From Candidatus Nanopelagicales bacterium (GTDB lineage Bacteria; Actinomycetota; Actinomycetes; S36-B12), in contig JAFMHB010000004.1 in assembly GCA_017854795.1 (NCBI GenBank), forward strand, positions 68,504 through 132,503: 64,000 nucleotides of DNA. The letters are read 5' to 3'. Under the pieces are notes generated by a model. That model was not told where the DNA came from. It did not search any database and saw only the letters and a list, made by a program, of their open reading frames with translations. Positions 43,147-53,451 of the stretch are shown here, piece after piece. Positions within the stretch are counted from its first letter, which is position 1, and each line of letters begins with the position of its first letter. A program made the position numbers and the translations under genes.

Positions 43147-43290
43147 ATGAGCACCATTAATGAATATCTCCATAATCAGGTCGACCTGATTCCCAGCGGA
43201 GTTCGCACCGGAGCAGCGATTGCTGCCGCCGGTATTGCTACTGGAAGCCTTGTTTATTTTTTGTCGATTCTCGTAGGGTCCTGGGGTTAA
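43147..43290 (+). CDS. 47-residue membrane protein between mraZ and rsmH
   Basis: Below the size of the ORF track. Starts ATG with GAGGGAAAG about ten bases upstream and ends five bases before the rsmH ATG. The sequence has a polar N-terminus ([21 protein letters not shown]) and one hydrophobic helix ([21 protein letters not shown]). Its place in the dcw operon and good spacing argue for real translation; it may act with division proteins. I know no family for it. Alternatively it is a coupling ORF for rsmH. Confidence 0.55.
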   Translation: MSTINEYLHNQVDLIPSGVRTGAAIAAAGIATGSLVYFLSILVGSWG

Positions 43291-43295
43291 CTCAC

Positions 43296-44282
43296 ATGTC
43301 AATCGAGCCCCGCCATACACCTGTCCTCGCGGACCGGGTTTTGGCATTGCTGGCTCCTGCATTGGACCAACCCAATGCGGTACTCATTGACGCAACATTG
43401 GGGCATGGTGGGCACAGTGAATTGGCCCTCAACGCTTTTCCAGAACTAACCGTCATTGGTCTTGATCGTGATCTCAGTGCAATCGAATTGTCAGCGCAAA
43501 GGCTTGCACAATTTGGATCCCGCGTCATTCTGGTTCATGCGGTTTACGACCGAATACCAGAGGTGCTCGCAGATAACAATTTTTCGGGAGTGCAAGGAAT
43601 TTTATTTGATCTCGGAGTTTCCAGTATGCAACTCGATGAACCTGAGCGTGGATTTTCATATTCCGTAGACACCTTTCTTGACATGCGAATGGATCAATCC
43701 TCAGGTATCACTGCGGCCGAAGTTCTCAACACATACGAGCCTGGTCAACTGGTACGAATTCTGCGTAATTACGGTGATGAAAAATTTGCCACTCGGATCG
43801 TCGAACGGGTAATCCGTGAGCGCAAGGTCGAGCCCTTTGATCACTCTGCACGATTGGTTGACTTAATCAGAGAAGCTATTCCGGCAGCTGCGCGACGCAC
43901 TGGCGGCAACCCAGCAAAACGGACTTTCCAAGCATTGCGAATTGAGGTGAATTCTGAGCTGACCGTTCTGGAGCGTGCAATTCCGCTTGCAATTGACTCA
44001 CTAGCAGTGGGTGGTCGAATAGTGGCAATGTCGTACCAATCACTCGAGGACAAAATTGTCAAACAGGTGTTCACTCAACGAAGTGTGGCGAATGTTCCCC
44101 ATGACCTCCCAGTAATCCCAGATGCCGCCAAGCCTGAATTGAGGCTTCTGACTCGAAGTTCTGAAAAGGCAACCGAACAGGAGATTCATCAAAACCCTCG
44201 CTCAGCTTCAGTTCGACTTCGAGCCGCAGAGCGCATTCGTATTCGCGATCTTTCCGAAAAGAGAGAGGGGTTTGCTGCATGA
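43296..44282 (+). CDS. rsmH: 16S rRNA (cytosine(1402)-N4)-methyltransferase RsmH
   Basis: SAM-dependent methylation of C1402 in the ribosomal P site (formerly MraW). 328 residues. [14 protein letters not shown] is the SAM loop, [10 protein letters not shown] the adenosine acid, and [18 protein letters not shown] and [19 protein letters not shown] further conserved pieces. ATG 43296, five bases after the small ORF stop. Overlaps the ftsL-like gene by ATGA. Confidence 0.97.
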   Translation: MSIEPRHTPVLADRVLALLAPALDQPNAVLIDATLGHGGHSELALNAFPELTVIGLDRDLSAIELSAQRLAQFGSRVILVHAVYDRIPEVLADNNFSGVQGILFDLGVSSMQLDEPERGFSYSVDTFLDMRMDQSSGITAAEVLNTYEPGQLVRILRNYGDEKFATRIVERVIRERKVEPFDHSARLVDLIREAIPAAARRTGGNPAKRTFQALRIEVNSELTVLERAIPLAIDSLAVGGRIVAMSYQSLEDKIVKQVFTQRSVANVPHDLPVIPDAAKPELRLLTRSSEKATEQEIHQNPRSASVRLRAAERIRIRDLSEKREGFAA

Positions 44283-44914
44283 GCGCTGCCCCGCAACTTG
44301 ACCACTCACTCAATGGGTCAAATGAATCCGTCACCGAGTACGCGACCAGGGGGGTTCGCAGACGCACCCGCGAGAACCTACGTTTGGTAGCACCGATTCG
44401 AGTACGTAAGGCCAGTCGGGGCATGTTTGTAATCGTGCTTGCAAGTGTTTTAGGTGTTGGCTTCTTTGGCATGCTGTTGATCAATACGACTTTGGCGCAA
44501 GGGGCATTCACGTTGAGTGAGTTAAGAACAACTCAGACTGAGCTCGGTCGAACCGAAGCAACTTTGATTGAAAGTGTTGCGGCACTGGCTGCGCCAACAG
44601 TCTTGGAAGAAAAGGCTCGTAGTTTAGGCATGGTCCCGAGTCCGACCCCTGCATTTATTCAGATCCCAAGCGGCAAGGTATTGGGCAAACCGAAACCTGC
44701 ACGGGGTGTTCGATTAGCTACCCCTGCCGATGCGACGGTCGGTGAGGCCGCCGAAGTTTCTTCGATTTCCGGGCTGCCACCTGCATTGGGGGAGAACTAT
44801 GATCCGGCAGCAGCAGATACGCAGCGGGAGGCAGGTGAGTGGTCGGAGCCAACTTTGATTAATTCACAGGTGCTGTCCGAAGATCTCATACTTGATTCAA
44901 ATGCGGTCGAGTAG
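44279..44914 (+). CDS. ftsL: FtsL-like division protein
   Basis: Bitopic protein recruiting the FtsWI synthase with FtsB. 211 residues: basic cytoplasmic N-terminus ([16 protein letters not shown]), one helix ([25 protein letters not shown]), a coiled coil ([25 protein letters not shown]), [18 protein letters not shown] as in septum-formation initiator proteins, and a long acidic low-complexity tail of about 70 residues. ATGA overlap with rsmH. Identified by position plus topology, since FtsL diverges rapidly. Confidence 0.88.
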   Translation: MSAAPQLDHSLNGSNESVTEYATRGVRRRTRENLRLVAPIRVRKASRGMFVIVLASVLGVGFFGMLLINTTLAQGAFTLSELRTTQTELGRTEATLIESVAALAAPTVLEEKARSLGMVPSPTPAFIQIPSGKVLGKPKPARGVRLATPADATVGEAAEVSSISGLPPALGENYDPAAADTQREAGEWSEPTLINSQVLSEDLILDSNAVE

Positions 44915-44944
44915 GTAGCAAATGAAGTCAAGAGTTGAGCATCC

Positions 44945-46717
44945 ATGAGTGTCAGTAGGGGTGGACGTAACTTCGGTGATTACGGGGCCGCCAGAATAAA
45001 CTTAGGCAATACCCGTAAGCGAGGGACCATTCTTATTGTCGTGTCCACTCTCATTCTCATGATTTTTGCAGGCAGGCTTATTGACCTTCAAGCTGTTCAG
45101 GGAAACAAACTTGCATCGGCTGCACTGGATCAAAGGTTGAAAACCGTTGAATTACCTGCTGAGCGTGGATCGATATTAGATTCATCAGGCGAACCTTTGG
45201 CCATTACCGTCGATGCCAAGAACATAACTGCGGATCAAACAATGGTCACAGATCCAGTTTCAGTTGCTCAGGCTCTCTCTCCCATTTTGGGGGCAGACGC
45301 AGACATTTTGGCGAAACGTCTGACGGGAGATCGTCGCTTCATGTATCTCGCCAAGGAAGTCACTCCACAAATTTGGGAGCAAATATCGGCACTACGCCTC
45401 CCGGGAGTATTTAGTGAAAATACTTCCCGGAGAATTTACCCATCAGGGGATCTCGCCGCAAATGTCATTGGATTTGTGGGGGCACAAGGCTCTGGACTCG
45501 GCGGATACGAGTACGCCTTCAATGATCAACTCAGTGGTACACCTGGAAAATCAACGTATGAGCGAGGACCAGGGGGCAGGGCGATCCCAACGGGTTCATC
45601 GGTGCGAATTGACGCCCAACCTGGCGTCGATATTGAGCTCACCATTGATCGTGACATTCAGTATTTTGCCCAAAAAGAAATCGCTCTGGCGGTACAAAAA
45701 TCAGGTGCCATTGACGGAACCGTTGTCGTTATGGATCCCAAGAGTGGGCAGATTTTAGCTTTGGCAACTGCTCCAACTTTTGACCCAAACTTTCCAACGC
45801 AAAGCGCTCAAAGAAATCTCAACAACAGGCCTTTGACTTCTGCATTTGAACCCGGTTCGACAAGCAAAGTAATGACTCTGGCTGCTGTCATCAATGAAGG
45901 TGCGGCAACGCCATACACACCCATTAAAGTTCCGGGTTCGCTTCCACGAGGCGATAAGGATTTCCGTGATTCGACACCCCATGGAACCTTGAACTTGACA
46001 CTTAGTGGAGTGATGGCCAAGTCCAGCAACATCGGAACGATACTGGCCGCCGAACGGATAGGTGGAAAGAAACTTTCCAAATATTTAAAGAAGTTCGGAA
46101 TTGGTCAACCGACAGGGCTTGGATTTCCTGGGGAAACTAGCGGGTTCGTTCCCGAGTACAAGGACTGGTCCCCAACATCTTTTCCTACGATCGCATTCGG
46201 GCAAGGGCTCAGCGTGAACGCAGTGCAAGTTGCCAGCGTCTTCTCGACTATTGCTAATGACGGCTTGCGTGTTGAACCGTCTTTAGTCAAGAAAATCGTT
46301 CATTCAGATGGAAGTTTTGAAGAACCCGAAGCACCCGATACAACGCGCGTCGTTTCGCGTGAGACCGCAATACAAGTCAGAGCGATGCTAGAAAGTGTTG
46401 TGGGTGAAGGTGGAACTGCGACGAATGCCAAAATACCGGGCTACCGGGTAGGCGGCAAGACGGGAACTGCCCAAGTTGTTGACAAACGAACAGGCGGATA
46501 TAACAATCAGGTAATCGCCTCATTCGTGGGCATGGTTCCAGCAGACAATCCACAACTCGTTGTCGCAGTGTTTATATCTCAACCGCAAAGCGGACGTTAT
46601 GGTGGTGAATTGGGAGCTCCGGTTTTCAAGAAAGTTTCGAGTTACGCACTTGGGGCATTGGAGATTCCACCAACTGGTTCACAAGCACCTAAACTTGCAT
46701 TGACTTTTGGAGGTTGA
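44945..46717 (+). CDS. ftsI: Division-specific penicillin-binding protein FtsI (PBP3)
   Basis: Septal peptidoglycan transpeptidase. 590 residues: membrane anchor (GTILIVVSTLILMIFAGRLIDLQ), dimerisation domain with ERGSILDSSGEPLA, SxxK in FEPGSTSKVMT, SxN in KSSNIGT and KTG in VGGKTGTAQVV. The gene starts 30 bases after ftsL and ends one base before murE. Standard class B PBP without PASTA domains. The site of action is the septum. Confidence 0.96.
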   Translation: MSVSRGGRNFGDYGAARINLGNTRKRGTILIVVSTLILMIFAGRLIDLQAVQGNKLASAALDQRLKTVELPAERGSILDSSGEPLAITVDAKNITADQTMVTDPVSVAQALSPILGADADILAKRLTGDRRFMYLAKEVTPQIWEQISALRLPGVFSENTSRRIYPSGDLAANVIGFVGAQGSGLGGYEYAFNDQLSGTPGKSTYERGPGGRAIPTGSSVRIDAQPGVDIELTIDRDIQYFAQKEIALAVQKSGAIDGTVVVMDPKSGQILALATAPTFDPNFPTQSAQRNLNNRPLTSAFEPGSTSKVMTLAAVINEGAATPYTPIKVPGSLPRGDKDFRDSTPHGTLNLTLSGVMAKSSNIGTILAAERIGGKKLSKYLKKFGIGQPTGLGFPGETSGFVPEYKDWSPTSFPTIAFGQGLSVNAVQVASVFSTIANDGLRVEPSLVKKIVHSDGSFEEPEAPDTTRVVSRETAIQVRAMLESVVGEGGTATNAKIPGYRVGGKTGTAQVVDKRTGGYNNQVIASFVGMVPADNPQLVVAVFISQPQSGRYGGELGAPVFKKVSSYALGALEIPPTGSQAPKLALTFGG

Positions 46718-46718
46718 C

Positions 46719-48203
46719 GTGAGTTCGACATCGGTTGTCGAGATTGCTTCCCTTATCGGTGCTGGACTTTCAGGTAACCCCAGTGGGGTTGTTAATGGTG
46801 TTTCATTAGATTCGACGCGCATCGCAGAGAAGGAATTATTCGCTGCATTGCCCGGTCGATCTGTGCATGGCGCTCGCTTCGTCGGTGAGGCGATTCAGCG
46901 CGGGGCATCGGCAATTTTAACCGATCCCGCGGGAATCCAACTGATTTCGGAATTGGATATCCCGCGCACCATTGCCATACTCGAGGTCGAAGATCCAAGG
47001 GTCTGTCTCGGTGATGTATGCAAATTAGTCTACGGCGATCCAACATCGAACATAATAGTAATTGGAGTCACGGGAACGAACGGAAAAAGCACGACGACCA
47101 GCATGATTTACCAAGCTGCTCGTGCAATTGGGATGAGTGCGGGGTTGATTGGCACTCTTGCTACGTTGATCGACGGTGAAGAAGTCGTGAGCACCCGGAC
47201 AACCCCTGAAGCGCCTGATCTTTTTCGTACACTCGCACGCATGAGGACGGCGGGCGTAAAAATCATCACGATGGAAGTCTCTAGCATTGCTTTGTCTGAG
47301 CATCGAGTCAATGGATTGCAATTCGATTGTGTGGCATTTACTAACCTCTCACACGATCATCTGGATTACCACGGTTCAATGGATGAGTATTTCGCTGCAA
47401 AGGCTCAACTTTTTACACCAAAATTTGCTCGATTCGCGTTGATTTGTACAGACAGTTCTTGGGGAGTGGAACTGTGCAAGAAAGCAACAATCCCTTTCGA
47501 ATCCGTGGGGACGCTGGGATCACCGGACTGGAAAATCAGTCGAGGCAATAACACGCCTTCGAGTTCTTCTTGGACTATCAGTGGGCCACGTGAGGAAATC
47601 ACATTTGACTCGTTGGCATTACCAGGAAAAATAAATGTATTAAATGCGGCTATCGCACTCTCGGTTCTCGATCATGTGGGTATCCGTGGTAACAATGTGG
47701 TCCAAGCGATTTCTAAGGCCACCGTGCCCGGTAGGGGTGAGTTGGTCGGCAAACGCGGCGATGTTTCATTCTTCGTGGACTATGCCCACTCACCTGAGTC
47801 AATCGAGGAATTTTTAACAGGCCTAAAAAACCAATTCAGTGGGAGAGTCATTACTGTTTTGGGTGCTGGTGGGGATCGAGATACCAGCAAGCGTGCGGCG
47901 ATGGGTCGCGTGAGTGCCAGCCTGTCTGACATCGTTATCGTGACAGATGACAATCCGCGTTCAGAGGATCCAGGCGAAATTCGTAAACAGATCCTCGAGG
48001 GTGTTGCCGAATGCCCGGGATCGCATGTGGTCGAGATAGGCGACAGGCGTACAGCGATCACTCGCGCTTGGGAATTGGCCGATGGCCGCGATGTAGTGGC
48101 AATACTCGGTAAAGGCCACGAACGTGGTCAAGAGGTTATGGGCCGAACGATTGCATTTAGTGATGTTGACGTTGTGAGCGAACTGTTAGGAGAAAAGGGT
48201 TAA
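46719..48203 (+). CDS. murE: UDP-MurNAc-tripeptide synthetase (meso-DAP ligase)
   Basis: Adds the third residue to the peptidoglycan precursor stem. 494 residues. ATP loop GTNGKSTTTSMIY, the carbamylated-lysine region, and DDNPRSEDP, whose DNPR form indicates meso-diaminopimelate rather than lysine. GTG 46719 is chosen because GGAGG lies five bases upstream; the TTG 46707 of the track would overlap ftsI. Followed one base later by murF. Confidence 0.96.
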   Translation: MSSTSVVEIASLIGAGLSGNPSGVVNGVSLDSTRIAEKELFAALPGRSVHGARFVGEAIQRGASAILTDPAGIQLISELDIPRTIAILEVEDPRVCLGDVCKLVYGDPTSNIIVIGVTGTNGKSTTTSMIYQAARAIGMSAGLIGTLATLIDGEEVVSTRTTPEAPDLFRTLARMRTAGVKIITMEVSSIALSEHRVNGLQFDCVAFTNLSHDHLDYHGSMDEYFAAKAQLFTPKFARFALICTDSSWGVELCKKATIPFESVGTLGSPDWKISRGNNTPSSSSWTISGPREEITFDSLALPGKINVLNAAIALSVLDHVGIRGNNVVQAISKATVPGRGELVGKRGDVSFFVDYAHSPESIEEFLTGLKNQFSGRVITVLGAGGDRDTSKRAAMGRVSASLSDIVIVTDDNPRSEDPGEIRKQILEGVAECPGSHVVEIGDRRTAITRAWELADGRDVVAILGKGHERGQEVMGRTIAFSDVDVVSELLGEKG

Positions 48204-48204
48204 C

Positions 48205-49671
48205 ATGATTGACTTCACAGCGCAACAACTTGAGGAAATCACGGGCGGCACTCTTACTGGCTTCGAACACGAACAGGTCCTCAATATTCCTGGATTTTAC
48301 GTAGACTCTCGAAACCCCATTGATAGCGGAATTTATGTGGCACTCATTGGGGAAAAGGTTGATGGACATGTTTTTTTGGCAGACGTTCAGGCGGCTGGAG
48401 CAACTTTGGCTATTGTCGCAATAGGCTCGACACAACCGGTCCCTGAAGATCTTCCTCTGCTTCGAGTATCAGATCCATTGATTGCCTTGGGTCAGATCGC
48501 TCACTGGGTCCGCCTCAATGTGCTCACCGCTCGAGTTATCGGTATAACGGGCTCGAGTGGAAAAACGTCGACCAAGGACTTGATTGCAGGCATTTTGGGA
48601 CAGTACGGTCAATGTGTTGCCCCGCCTGGTTCATTTAATACGGAAGTTGGTCTACCACTCACGATTCTCAGCGCTGGCGTCGAAACTCAATTTCTCGTTT
48701 TAGAAATGGGTATGCGCGGGATTGGACATATTTCTACTCTGGCGGAAATTGCTGTGCCTGATATCGGTGTTGTGCTCAACGTTGGTTCAGCACATATTGA
48801 ATTACTGGGCAGCATTGAAAATATTGCGAAAGCCAAAGGAGAATTAGTCCACTCGTTACCGAGCACCGGAGTGGCAATCCTTAATCAAGACGATCCATTT
48901 GTCGCTCGGATGAGCGAGGGACTCAAATGCTCGCACTTGACATTTGGAGAGACGCGAGGCAGTGACATTTATGCCAGCAATGTCAGTATGGAACCTGATG
49001 GAACAACGCGCTTCAATGCGACCTATCAGGGTGTTACACATGCGGTTCATGTCAAATTAATTGGTGAGCACTATGTCAGTAATGCCTTGGCGGCCCTGAG
49101 TGCAAGTGTGGCTGCGGGAGTGCCTTTTCACACTGCGTGCGATTTTCTCGGCAACGTAGATGTGATCAGTAATTGGCGCATGGAAGTCACCCAAGCCGCA
49201 AATGGTGTAACCGTAATCAATGACTCCTATAACGCTAACCCTGAGTCGATGCGGGCAGCTCTTAAGACCCTGGCTCAATTGGGTTCCCGGGAGCCTCGTC
49301 GCCGCACGTGGGCGATTTTAGGGGAGATGCGGGAGTTGGGTGATTACTCTCTTGACGCACACGACGCTATTGGCAGGTTAGCGGTCCGTCTAGATATCTC
49401 GCGTTTAGTTTGCGTGGGTACAGGGACGAAAGTAATGCACTTGGCGGCTTCAAATGAGGGGTCGTGGGGCAAAGAGTCGGCTTGGGTCTCTGACATCGAT
49501 GAAGTCATGGGGTTACTGGCCAAGGAGTTGGAGCCGGGTGACATTGTTTTGGTGAAAGCATCTCGATCAATCGGACTTGACCGAGTGGCTAGTGAGGTTA
49601 TCGAACTTTCGTTAAGTAGTGTTAGTGAGGACTTTGAGTCAGGAACTGATCGAGAGCAGGGAGCTCCATGA
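48205..49671 (+). CDS. murF: UDP-MurNAc-tripeptide:D-Ala-D-Ala ligase
   Basis: Last cytoplasmic amino-acid addition. 488 residues. ATP loop GITGSSGKTSTKDLI, the INDSYNANPESMRAAL block, and EMRELGDYSLDAHD. ATG 48205 comes one base after the murE stop. ATGA overlap with mraY. The three-domain Mur ligase pattern is complete. Confidence 0.96.
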   Translation: MIDFTAQQLEEITGGTLTGFEHEQVLNIPGFYVDSRNPIDSGIYVALIGEKVDGHVFLADVQAAGATLAIVAIGSTQPVPEDLPLLRVSDPLIALGQIAHWVRLNVLTARVIGITGSSGKTSTKDLIAGILGQYGQCVAPPGSFNTEVGLPLTILSAGVETQFLVLEMGMRGIGHISTLAEIAVPDIGVVLNVGSAHIELLGSIENIAKAKGELVHSLPSTGVAILNQDDPFVARMSEGLKCSHLTFGETRGSDIYASNVSMEPDGTTRFNATYQGVTHAVHVKLIGEHYVSNALAALSASVAAGVPFHTACDFLGNVDVISNWRMEVTQAANGVTVINDSYNANPESMRAALKTLAQLGSREPRRRTWAILGEMRELGDYSLDAHDAIGRLAVRLDISRLVCVGTGTKVMHLAASNEGSWGKESAWVSDIDEVMGLLAKELEPGDIVLVKASRSIGLDRVASEVIELSLSSVSEDFESGTDREQGAP

Positions 49672-50735
49672 GGCTAGTCGTTATTGCGGGTGCGATAGCG
49701 ACTTTGATTTCCTTTCTTGGAACTCCTCTACTCATTAACCTATTGCGTAAACACGGTTACTCTCAGGCGATTCGGGCATCACAAGAGGGCCGGCTTTATC
49801 CCGCACACGAAGGTAAGCGCGGCACCCCTTCCATGGGTGGACTCGCCATTATCATCGCCGTTCTTGGGGGTTACTTTCTCACTCATTTAGTTACTTGGCG
49901 ACCCGTTTCAATTTCCGCGTTACTTGTCCTGTATTTGATGGTTGGTCTAGGTTTAGTTGGTTTAGCAGACGACTATTTGAAAATCTTCAAACAAAGAAGT
50001 ACCGGTCTCAGAGCCAGAACGAAACTGATTGGACAGGCGGTTGTAGCATTTTCGTTCGCTTACTTATCCGTTCAATTCCCCGATGCCACGGGGAACACAG
50101 CTGCTTCGATGGCTATTTCTTTCGTCCGAGACACGAGCATTGTCTTGCCATTGGGACTGTTCTTGCTTTGGGTGTGGTTCTTAGTGACAGCGACAACCAA
50201 TGGCGTCAATCTCACAGATGGTCTTGATGGTCTAGCCGTTGGCGCGGCAATCATGAGTTTCTTGGCTTATGTGCTGCTAGCAATTTGGCAATATGGGCAA
50301 AACTGCGCATTCGAAGTCACTGAGTTCTGTTACAACACTCAAAATCCACTTGACCTGGCAATGGTTGCGGCAGCTACGGCTGGCGCGAGTTTTGGTTTCT
50401 TGTGGTTCAACACTTCCCCTGCCCGAATCTTCATGGGAGACACGGGCTCGCTCGCTTTGGGTGGTGGAATTGCAGGCCTGGCAGTACTGACTCGCACGGA
50501 ACTCTTACTGCCCTTGATTGCGGGTCTTTTCCTCATCACAACTTTATCGGTGATTGGGCAAGTCGGCTCCTATAAATTAACGGGCAAGAGAATATTTCGA
50601 ATGGCTCCCTTGCATCACCATTTTGAAATGCTTGGGTGGCCCGAGATCCAAATCGTGGTTAGGTTTTGGATTATTCAGGGGCTTTGCATCGGTGCGGGAC
50701 TAACGATTTTTTATGCTGAATGGGTTCGAGCTTGA
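49668..50735 (+). CDS. mraY: Phospho-MurNAc-pentapeptide transferase
   Basis: Makes lipid I at the inner membrane face. 355 residues and about ten helices. GTPSMGGLAII, the Asp-rich LADDYLKIFKQRSTGLRARTK, NLTDGLDGLA, MGDTGSLALGG and the loop with APLHHHFEM are all present. Overlaps murF by ATGA and murD by TGATG. Confidence 0.97.
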   Translation: MRLVVIAGAIATLISFLGTPLLINLLRKHGYSQAIRASQEGRLYPAHEGKRGTPSMGGLAIIIAVLGGYFLTHLVTWRPVSISALLVLYLMVGLGLVGLADDYLKIFKQRSTGLRARTKLIGQAVVAFSFAYLSVQFPDATGNTAASMAISFVRDTSIVLPLGLFLLWVWFLVTATTNGVNLTDGLDGLAVGAAIMSFLAYVLLAIWQYGQNCAFEVTEFCYNTQNPLDLAMVAAATAGASFGFLWFNTSPARIFMGDTGSLALGGGIAGLAVLTRTELLLPLIAGLFLITTLSVIGQVGSYKLTGKRIFRMAPLHHHFEMLGWPEIQIVVRFWIIQGLCIGAGLTIFYAEWVRA

Positions 50736-52198
50736 TGCATAATCTTGAAGAGTTGACATCCCGTGACGCAAATTGGTCATCGCTGCACGTCGGTGTTTTG
50801 GGTCTAGGTATTGCTGGTTTTGCAGCAGCCGATGCCCTAATGCAACTGGGATCCAAGGTGAGCATCATCGATTCTTCATCAAATGACGAAGTGAGTGAAC
50901 GCGCAAATATTCTCGGTTCCCTTGGCGCATCGGTGTTCTTGAAGGCCAATGAACTTCCCGAGCAGAGTTTTGATTTAGTGGTGACGTCTCCTGGATTACC
51001 TCCCCAACACCATTTCCATCGGCAGGCGAAACTTAAGGGAATCCCCATCTGGGGGGAACTCGAATTAGCGTGGAGAATTCGCCCGAAAAGTGGTGGTGCT
51101 CAATGGCTGTGCGTGACCGGCACTAACGGGAAGACGACGACAACACTCATGCTGGACTCCATTTTGCGGGCTGCAGGGCTTCGCACAGAGGCGGCGGGAA
51201 ATATTGGACATTCACTTGTCGGTGTTGTGCTGCATGACGAGCTTGACGTGATTGCAGTTGAAGTAGGCGCCCCCCAACTGCCGTTTGTTCACACTATGAG
51301 TCCATGGGCATCTGTATGTCTCAACATTGCATCAGATCACATTGATCACTTTGGAAATTTCAATGAATATACAAATGCAAAAGCTCTTATATATGAGCGA
51401 ACTCAATTTGCAGCCGTGTACAACGGCCATGACAACGCAACGTTGTCCATGGTCGAATCAGCCGATGTCATGGAAGGCTGTCGTGCGGTCGGTTTCACGC
51501 GTGGCACTCCGGGGCTGAGTGAATTGGGTGTGGTTGACGGGGCGCTCGTGGATCGTGCCTTTATTCCCAATCGCAGGGATTATGCCCAGGAATTGGCACT
51601 TGTCAGTGACATTCATCCTGCGGCAGATCACAACACGGAGAATGCCCTTGCAGCTTCGGCACTAGCTCGTGCGTTTGGTGCAGTGACTGTTACCGAGGAA
51701 AATCGTGTGTCACCGACAGCGGTGCGTGATGGGCTTCGTAGTTTTAACCCCGCCCCACATCGAAACGCATTGGTCGCCAGTGAGGGGGGTGTCACATACA
51801 TCGATGACTCTAAGGCTACGAATGCGCATGCGGCACATAGATCCCTTTCCTCGTACCCTTCGGTGATTTGGGTAGCCGGGGGATTGGCGAAGGGGCAGGA
51901 TTTTGATGAACTCGTAATGGCTCATGCTGGCCGGTTTAAATTGGTAATTTTGCTGGGAACCGATGCTCCGATAATTGCTGATGCCCTCACTCGACACGCA
52001 CCAAATGTCCCAGTAATCACACTGGTCACTCGAGAGACTAGTGCCATGAACGAGGCTGTCCAGATCGCACATGAACGGGCGGTCAGAGGTGACACCGTTT
52101 TACTAGCACCGGGTTGCGCCTCATGGGACATGTTTAAGAACTATTCACACCGCGGTGAAATTTTTGCCAACGCCGTGGCGAATGAATTGGGCCATTGA
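50735..52198 (+). CDS. murD: UDP-MurNAc-L-Ala:D-Glu ligase
   Basis: Adds D-glutamate to the stem. About 487 residues. N-terminal VLGLGIAGFAAADAL nucleotide-like fold, VTGTNGKTTTTLMLDSI and the C-terminal DDSKATNAHAA. ATG 50735 overlaps the mraY stop as TGATG and is preferred to ATG 50720. Its own stop overlaps the ftsW ATG in the same way. Confidence 0.95.
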   Translation: MHNLEELTSRDANWSSLHVGVLGLGIAGFAAADALMQLGSKVSIIDSSSNDEVSERANILGSLGASVFLKANELPEQSFDLVVTSPGLPPQHHFHRQAKLKGIPIWGELELAWRIRPKSGGAQWLCVTGTNGKTTTTLMLDSILRAAGLRTEAAGNIGHSLVGVVLHDELDVIAVEVGAPQLPFVHTMSPWASVCLNIASDHIDHFGNFNEYTNAKALIYERTQFAAVYNGHDNATLSMVESADVMEGCRAVGFTRGTPGLSELGVVDGALVDRAFIPNRRDYAQELALVSDIHPAADHNTENALAASALARAFGAVTVTEENRVSPTAVRDGLRSFNPAPHRNALVASEGGVTYIDDSKATNAHAAHRSLSSYPSVIWVAGGLAKGQDFDELVMAHAGRFKLVILLGTDAPIIADALTRHAPNVPVITLVTRETSAMNEAVQIAHERAVRGDTVLLAPGCASWDMFKNYSHRGEIFANAVANELGH

Positions 52199-53424
52199 TG
52201 TCTCTCCCCACGCGGCCTATTTCTGCAGGATTTTCCAAGGTGAACGAAGCCTATAAAAAATCTCGTTTCGTCTTATTGGCGGAGCATCCTTTAAGTACTT
52301 ATTACTTGATTATGGGCTCCACACTGCTATTGCTAGGGCTCGGCTTGATCATGGTACTTTCTGCTTCATCGGTAGAAAGCGTCCGCATTTTTGGATCTGC
52401 CTATACGTTGGCCCAGCGACAGGCGCTTTTCGCTGTTGCTGGAGTCATCGCTTTAATTTTCGCCGCTCGTTCGTCAATTCAATTTTGGCGCAAGAGCGCT
52501 TGGGTATTTCTCACGATCGCGTTTGTACTCCTCATTTTGGTTCTCATCATTGGTGTTGAAGTTGCTGGTCAACGAAACTGGATTGAAATATTCGGTCCGT
52601 TTAGACTGCAACCCAGTGAGTTTGCCAAGTTAGCGCTTGTTATTTGGGGCGCAGAGGTCTTGACCCGCAAAGATCGTCACATTCCGACTTGGCGGAATAT
52701 CTTGGTACCAATTCTTCCCGTCGCTGGAATCATGATGATTCTAGTTTTGTTACAGGGTGATTTTGGAAACACTTTAATGCTTGCGGCAATTTTGTGCGGA
52801 ATTCTTTTTGCGGCGGGGATTCCTGTTCGTCTTTTTGCACTCTTTGGTGGCTTTGGCCTTTTTGCCGTATGGCTGCTGACTCTTGCCGCGCCTTATCGCA
52901 TGGAACGCATTACCAACTGGCTCAATCCGGATGCGGATCGCCTCGGGTTTGGTTGGCAGGTCGCACAAGGCCAATACGCCCTGGGAACAGGTGGTATATG
53001 GGGCGTTGGGCTAGGCGGTAGTCGTGAGAAATGGGGCTCACTTCCTGAGGCGCATACTGACTTTATTTTTCCTGTTATTGGGGAAGAGTTGGGCTTAATT
53101 GGAACATCCGCAGTACTGCTACTCTTCGGCATTTTGGCCTTCTCAATTTTTAGGCTGAGCAGGAATTCGCAGGAACCATTTGTGCGCCTAGCGGCAGCCG
53201 GCGTAGGGTCATGGATCGTGGTCCAAGCAGTAATCAACATCGGTGCCGTTCTCGGACTGCTACCCGTAACAGGAGTGCCTCTCCCACTTGTTTCCTATGG
53301 CGGTTCCTCACTCATCCCCACTTTGATCGCAATAGGAATGTTGCTGGCCTGCGCTCGGAATGAACCTCGAGCTCGTCACATTATTCGGCGTAGGCAAACA
53401 GCTTCCGCCATGCGTCGACGCTAG
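52198..53424 (+). CDS. ftsW: SEDS peptidoglycan glycosyltransferase FtsW
   Basis: Polymerises lipid II at the septum together with FtsI. 408 residues, about ten helices. Hallmarks: LSASSVES, RNWIEIFGPFRLQPSEFAKLAL, PEAHTDFIFPVIGEELGLIG and GVPLPLVSYGGSSLIPTL. ATG in the TGATG overlap with murD; TTG 52195 of the track is less likely. 27 bases before murG. Confidence 0.96.
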   Translation: MSLPTRPISAGFSKVNEAYKKSRFVLLAEHPLSTYYLIMGSTLLLLGLGLIMVLSASSVESVRIFGSAYTLAQRQALFAVAGVIALIFAARSSIQFWRKSAWVFLTIAFVLLILVLIIGVEVAGQRNWIEIFGPFRLQPSEFAKLALVIWGAEVLTRKDRHIPTWRNILVPILPVAGIMMILVLLQGDFGNTLMLAAILCGILFAAGIPVRLFALFGGFGLFAVWLLTLAAPYRMERITNWLNPDADRLGFGWQVAQGQYALGTGGIWGVGLGGSREKWGSLPEAHTDFIFPVIGEELGLIGTSAVLLLFGILAFSIFRLSRNSQEPFVRLAAAGVGSWIVVQAVINIGAVLGLLPVTGVPLPLVSYGGSSLIPTLIAIGMLLACARNEPRARHIIRRRQTASAMRRR

Positions 53425-53451
53425 CCTCGAGAGTTCACAAGGAAAAACGCA

